From: Pseudomonadota bacterium
Lineage (GTDB): Bacteria; Pseudomonadota; Gammaproteobacteria; UBA1113
Length of the DNA stretch: 7,507 bases
Direction of reading: 5' to 3'
NCBI GenBank assembly: GCA_021782065.1
Contig: JAJXVQ010000055.1
Coordinates: 1 to 7,507 of the forward strand
Positions 6,635-7,507 of this stretch are shown here, in pieces. A program made the translations under genes and the position numbers. The notes below the pieces were generated by a model. It ran no database searches. It saw only the letters and a program-made list of their open reading frames with translations, and was not told where the DNA came from. The number at the start of each line of letters is the position of its first letter. Position 1 is the first letter of the stretch.

Positions 6635-7384
6635 GCTCGGAGTTTAATTTAATATAGATCAACCAGTTAGCTATTGAAAATGAGTTGAGCTAGCGGTATT
6701 GTGTTAATTTTTTACCAACCAAAGTAAGGAATTAACATGGATACCCACCAGCTCACCCATATTTTTTGCCAAATAGATGATTTTTGCGAGGACTTCGTGC
6801 ATTTTACTGAAGATAAATTATTGACCTCTTCCTCGGGTGAAAAACGTAGAGGCCCAGCTTGCTCTTTAAGTGACAGTGAAATAATGACCATTTTAGTGGC
6901 TTTTCAGTCTTCTGGATATCGTAACTTTAAAATTTTTTATACCGGCTTTTTAGCGCGCTTCTTCACTTCAGAATTTCCAACTTTACCTAGCTACAATCGC
7001 TTCATTGAAATCATGCACCGGGTCACTTTGCAATTAATTTTATTTTCCCAACTGAATGCCGGTAAAAAAACAGGTATTTATTATATCGATTCAACTTGTT
7101 TGCCTGTCTGCCATTTAAAACGCTCTAGAAGACATAAAACGTTCGAAAAAATTGCTGCCTATGGTAGAACTTCTGTAAGCTGGTTTTTTGGCTTAAAATT
7201 GCATATTGTCATTAATGACCAAGGCCAATTAATTGCTTTTAAAATCACTCGCGGCAATGTCAGTGATTCTAAAGCGTGTGAATCTTTATTGCAATGCTTA
7301 CAAGGTTTGGCTTTTGGTGATAAAGGCTATATCAGCGAAACTCTTTTTGCAAAGCTGCTCGAAAAAGGGCTGAAACTTATTACT
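6630..7384 (+). mobile_element. IS982-family insertion sequence, 3'-truncated remnant
   Basis: The element consists of about 105 bases of AT-rich noncoding sequence followed by the transposase gene, and then breaks off. The left boundary is placed near 6630, where the coding sense of the upstream lipoprotein frame ends at ACCTGAGCTCGG; it is an estimate. I cannot find the inverse complement of this left end anywhere after the transposase, so the right terminal repeat is missing or lies beyond the window, and no target-site duplication can be shown. Family assignment rests on the transposase. Confidence 0.65.
6674..6702 (+). promoter_or_regulatory. putative transposase promoter
   Basis: TTGAAA (6674-6679) and TATTGT (6697-6702) are separated by exactly 17 bases, giving 5/6 and 4/6 matches to the sigma-70 consensus. 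They lie about 35 bases before the transposase ATG, which fits an IS promoter. This is a match by eye only. Confidence 0.35.
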
Positions 7385-7387
7385 TGA
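6737..7387 (+). pseudogene. IS982-family transposase, truncated, missing catalytic Glu
   Basis: The frame encodes 216 residues of a DDE transposase, where IS982-family proteins usually have about 290. The N-terminal half carries family-typical segments: LSDSEIMTILVAFQSSGYRNFKIFY (split over 44-68), a PSYNRFIEIM motif (84-93) and GIYYIDSTCLPVC (113-125). The first catalytic Asp is probably D118 and the second D195 in LAFGDKGY. The frame then ends abruptly after EKGLKLIT. Homologues continue here into a Lys-rich segment that holds the catalytic Glu, which is absent, so the enzyme should be inactive. A TAAGGA Shine-Dalgarno (6725-6730) is 6 bases before the ATG at 6737, supporting the start. No other frame after 7387 resumes recognisable transposase sequence, so this looks like deletion or a second insertion rather than a simple point frameshift. 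Confidence 0.85.
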
Positions 7388-7507
7388 GAGTACAACATTC
7401 CCCATTGCATTCTGACCAAATTTAGATCAAAGATTCAGCATAAAACTTTTTCTATCCTCAAAAAAAGATCCTCATTGGGCGTATAATCAATTTAACCAAA
7501 AAAAAAT
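7388..7507. other. unassigned AT-rich tail
   Basis: These 120 bases follow the break in the transposase. They are AT-rich, carry a short direct repeat ATCCTCA at 7454-7460 and 7468-7474 around an A-run, a lone TATAAT at 7482-7487 without a matching -35 box, and an A-run at the window end. Read on in the transposase frame, they stay open for about 33 codons after the TGA, but that translation resembles nothing I know. They may be the edge of a second mobile element or old flanking DNA. Confidence 0.4.

Noticed and set aside
7388..7440. Minus-strand short frame opposite the junction as a second transposase end
   Set aside because: It is interrupted by a stop, only about 17 codons lie outside the IS, and I could not match it to any family.
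7482..7487. TATAAT as a promoter -10 box near the window end
   Set aside because: No -35-like hexamer lies 16-18 bases upstream, there is no extended -10 TG, and no gene start is visible before the window ends.

Overview
This window is a conserved gammaproteobacterial housekeeping block, all on the + strand, that ends in insertion-sequence debris. The order is pilF (pilW) - rodZ - hisS - yfgM - bamB - der, followed by a stub of a lipoprotein gene and a broken IS982-family transposase gene. The gene order and the HisS, BamB and Der sequences point firmly to Gammaproteobacteria. The moderate-to-low GC, the absence of ispG from its usual place and the IS debris suggest a host-associated lineage, possibly Legionellales (Legionella/Coxiella/Rickettsiella-like). 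That finer placement is inference only.

Layout: 3-800 PilF, a TPR lipoprotein of type IV pilus assembly. 797-1693 RodZ, overlapping pilF by ATGA. It keeps the cytoplasmic helix-turn-helix domain and the membrane helix but has no C-terminal DUF4115 domain. 1694-1777 is a short gap where related genomes usually carry ispG. Here it holds only a 25-codon ORF with its own Shine-Dalgarno, overlaid on an inverted repeat that ends at the hisS ribosome binding site. 1778-3055 HisS, 3058-3699 YfgM and 3715-4860 BamB are tightly packed with visible ribosome binding sites. 4861-5057 is a 197-bp gap with two inverted repeats. 5058-6449 Der, a double GTPase with unusual substitutions in its second G domain. 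6455-6634 is a lipoprotein N-terminus that stops after 59 codons where the IS appears to begin. About 6630-7384 is the IS remnant, with a transposase of 216 residues where the family has about 290. 7388-7507 is AT-rich sequence I cannot assign.

How the genes relate: PilF, BamB and the stub lipoprotein go to the outer membrane. RodZ links MreB to the cell-wall elongation machinery, YfgM is an inner-membrane chaperone partner of the Sec translocon, HisS charges tRNA-His and Der matures the 50S ribosomal subunit. They form a conserved growth-related transcription unit rather than one pathway.

I found no new defence or metabolic system. The points most worth a second look are the paired loss of the RodZ C-domain and ispG, the leader ORF and hairpin before hisS, the Der and BamB substitutions at usually conserved positions, and the IS-disrupted gene after der.
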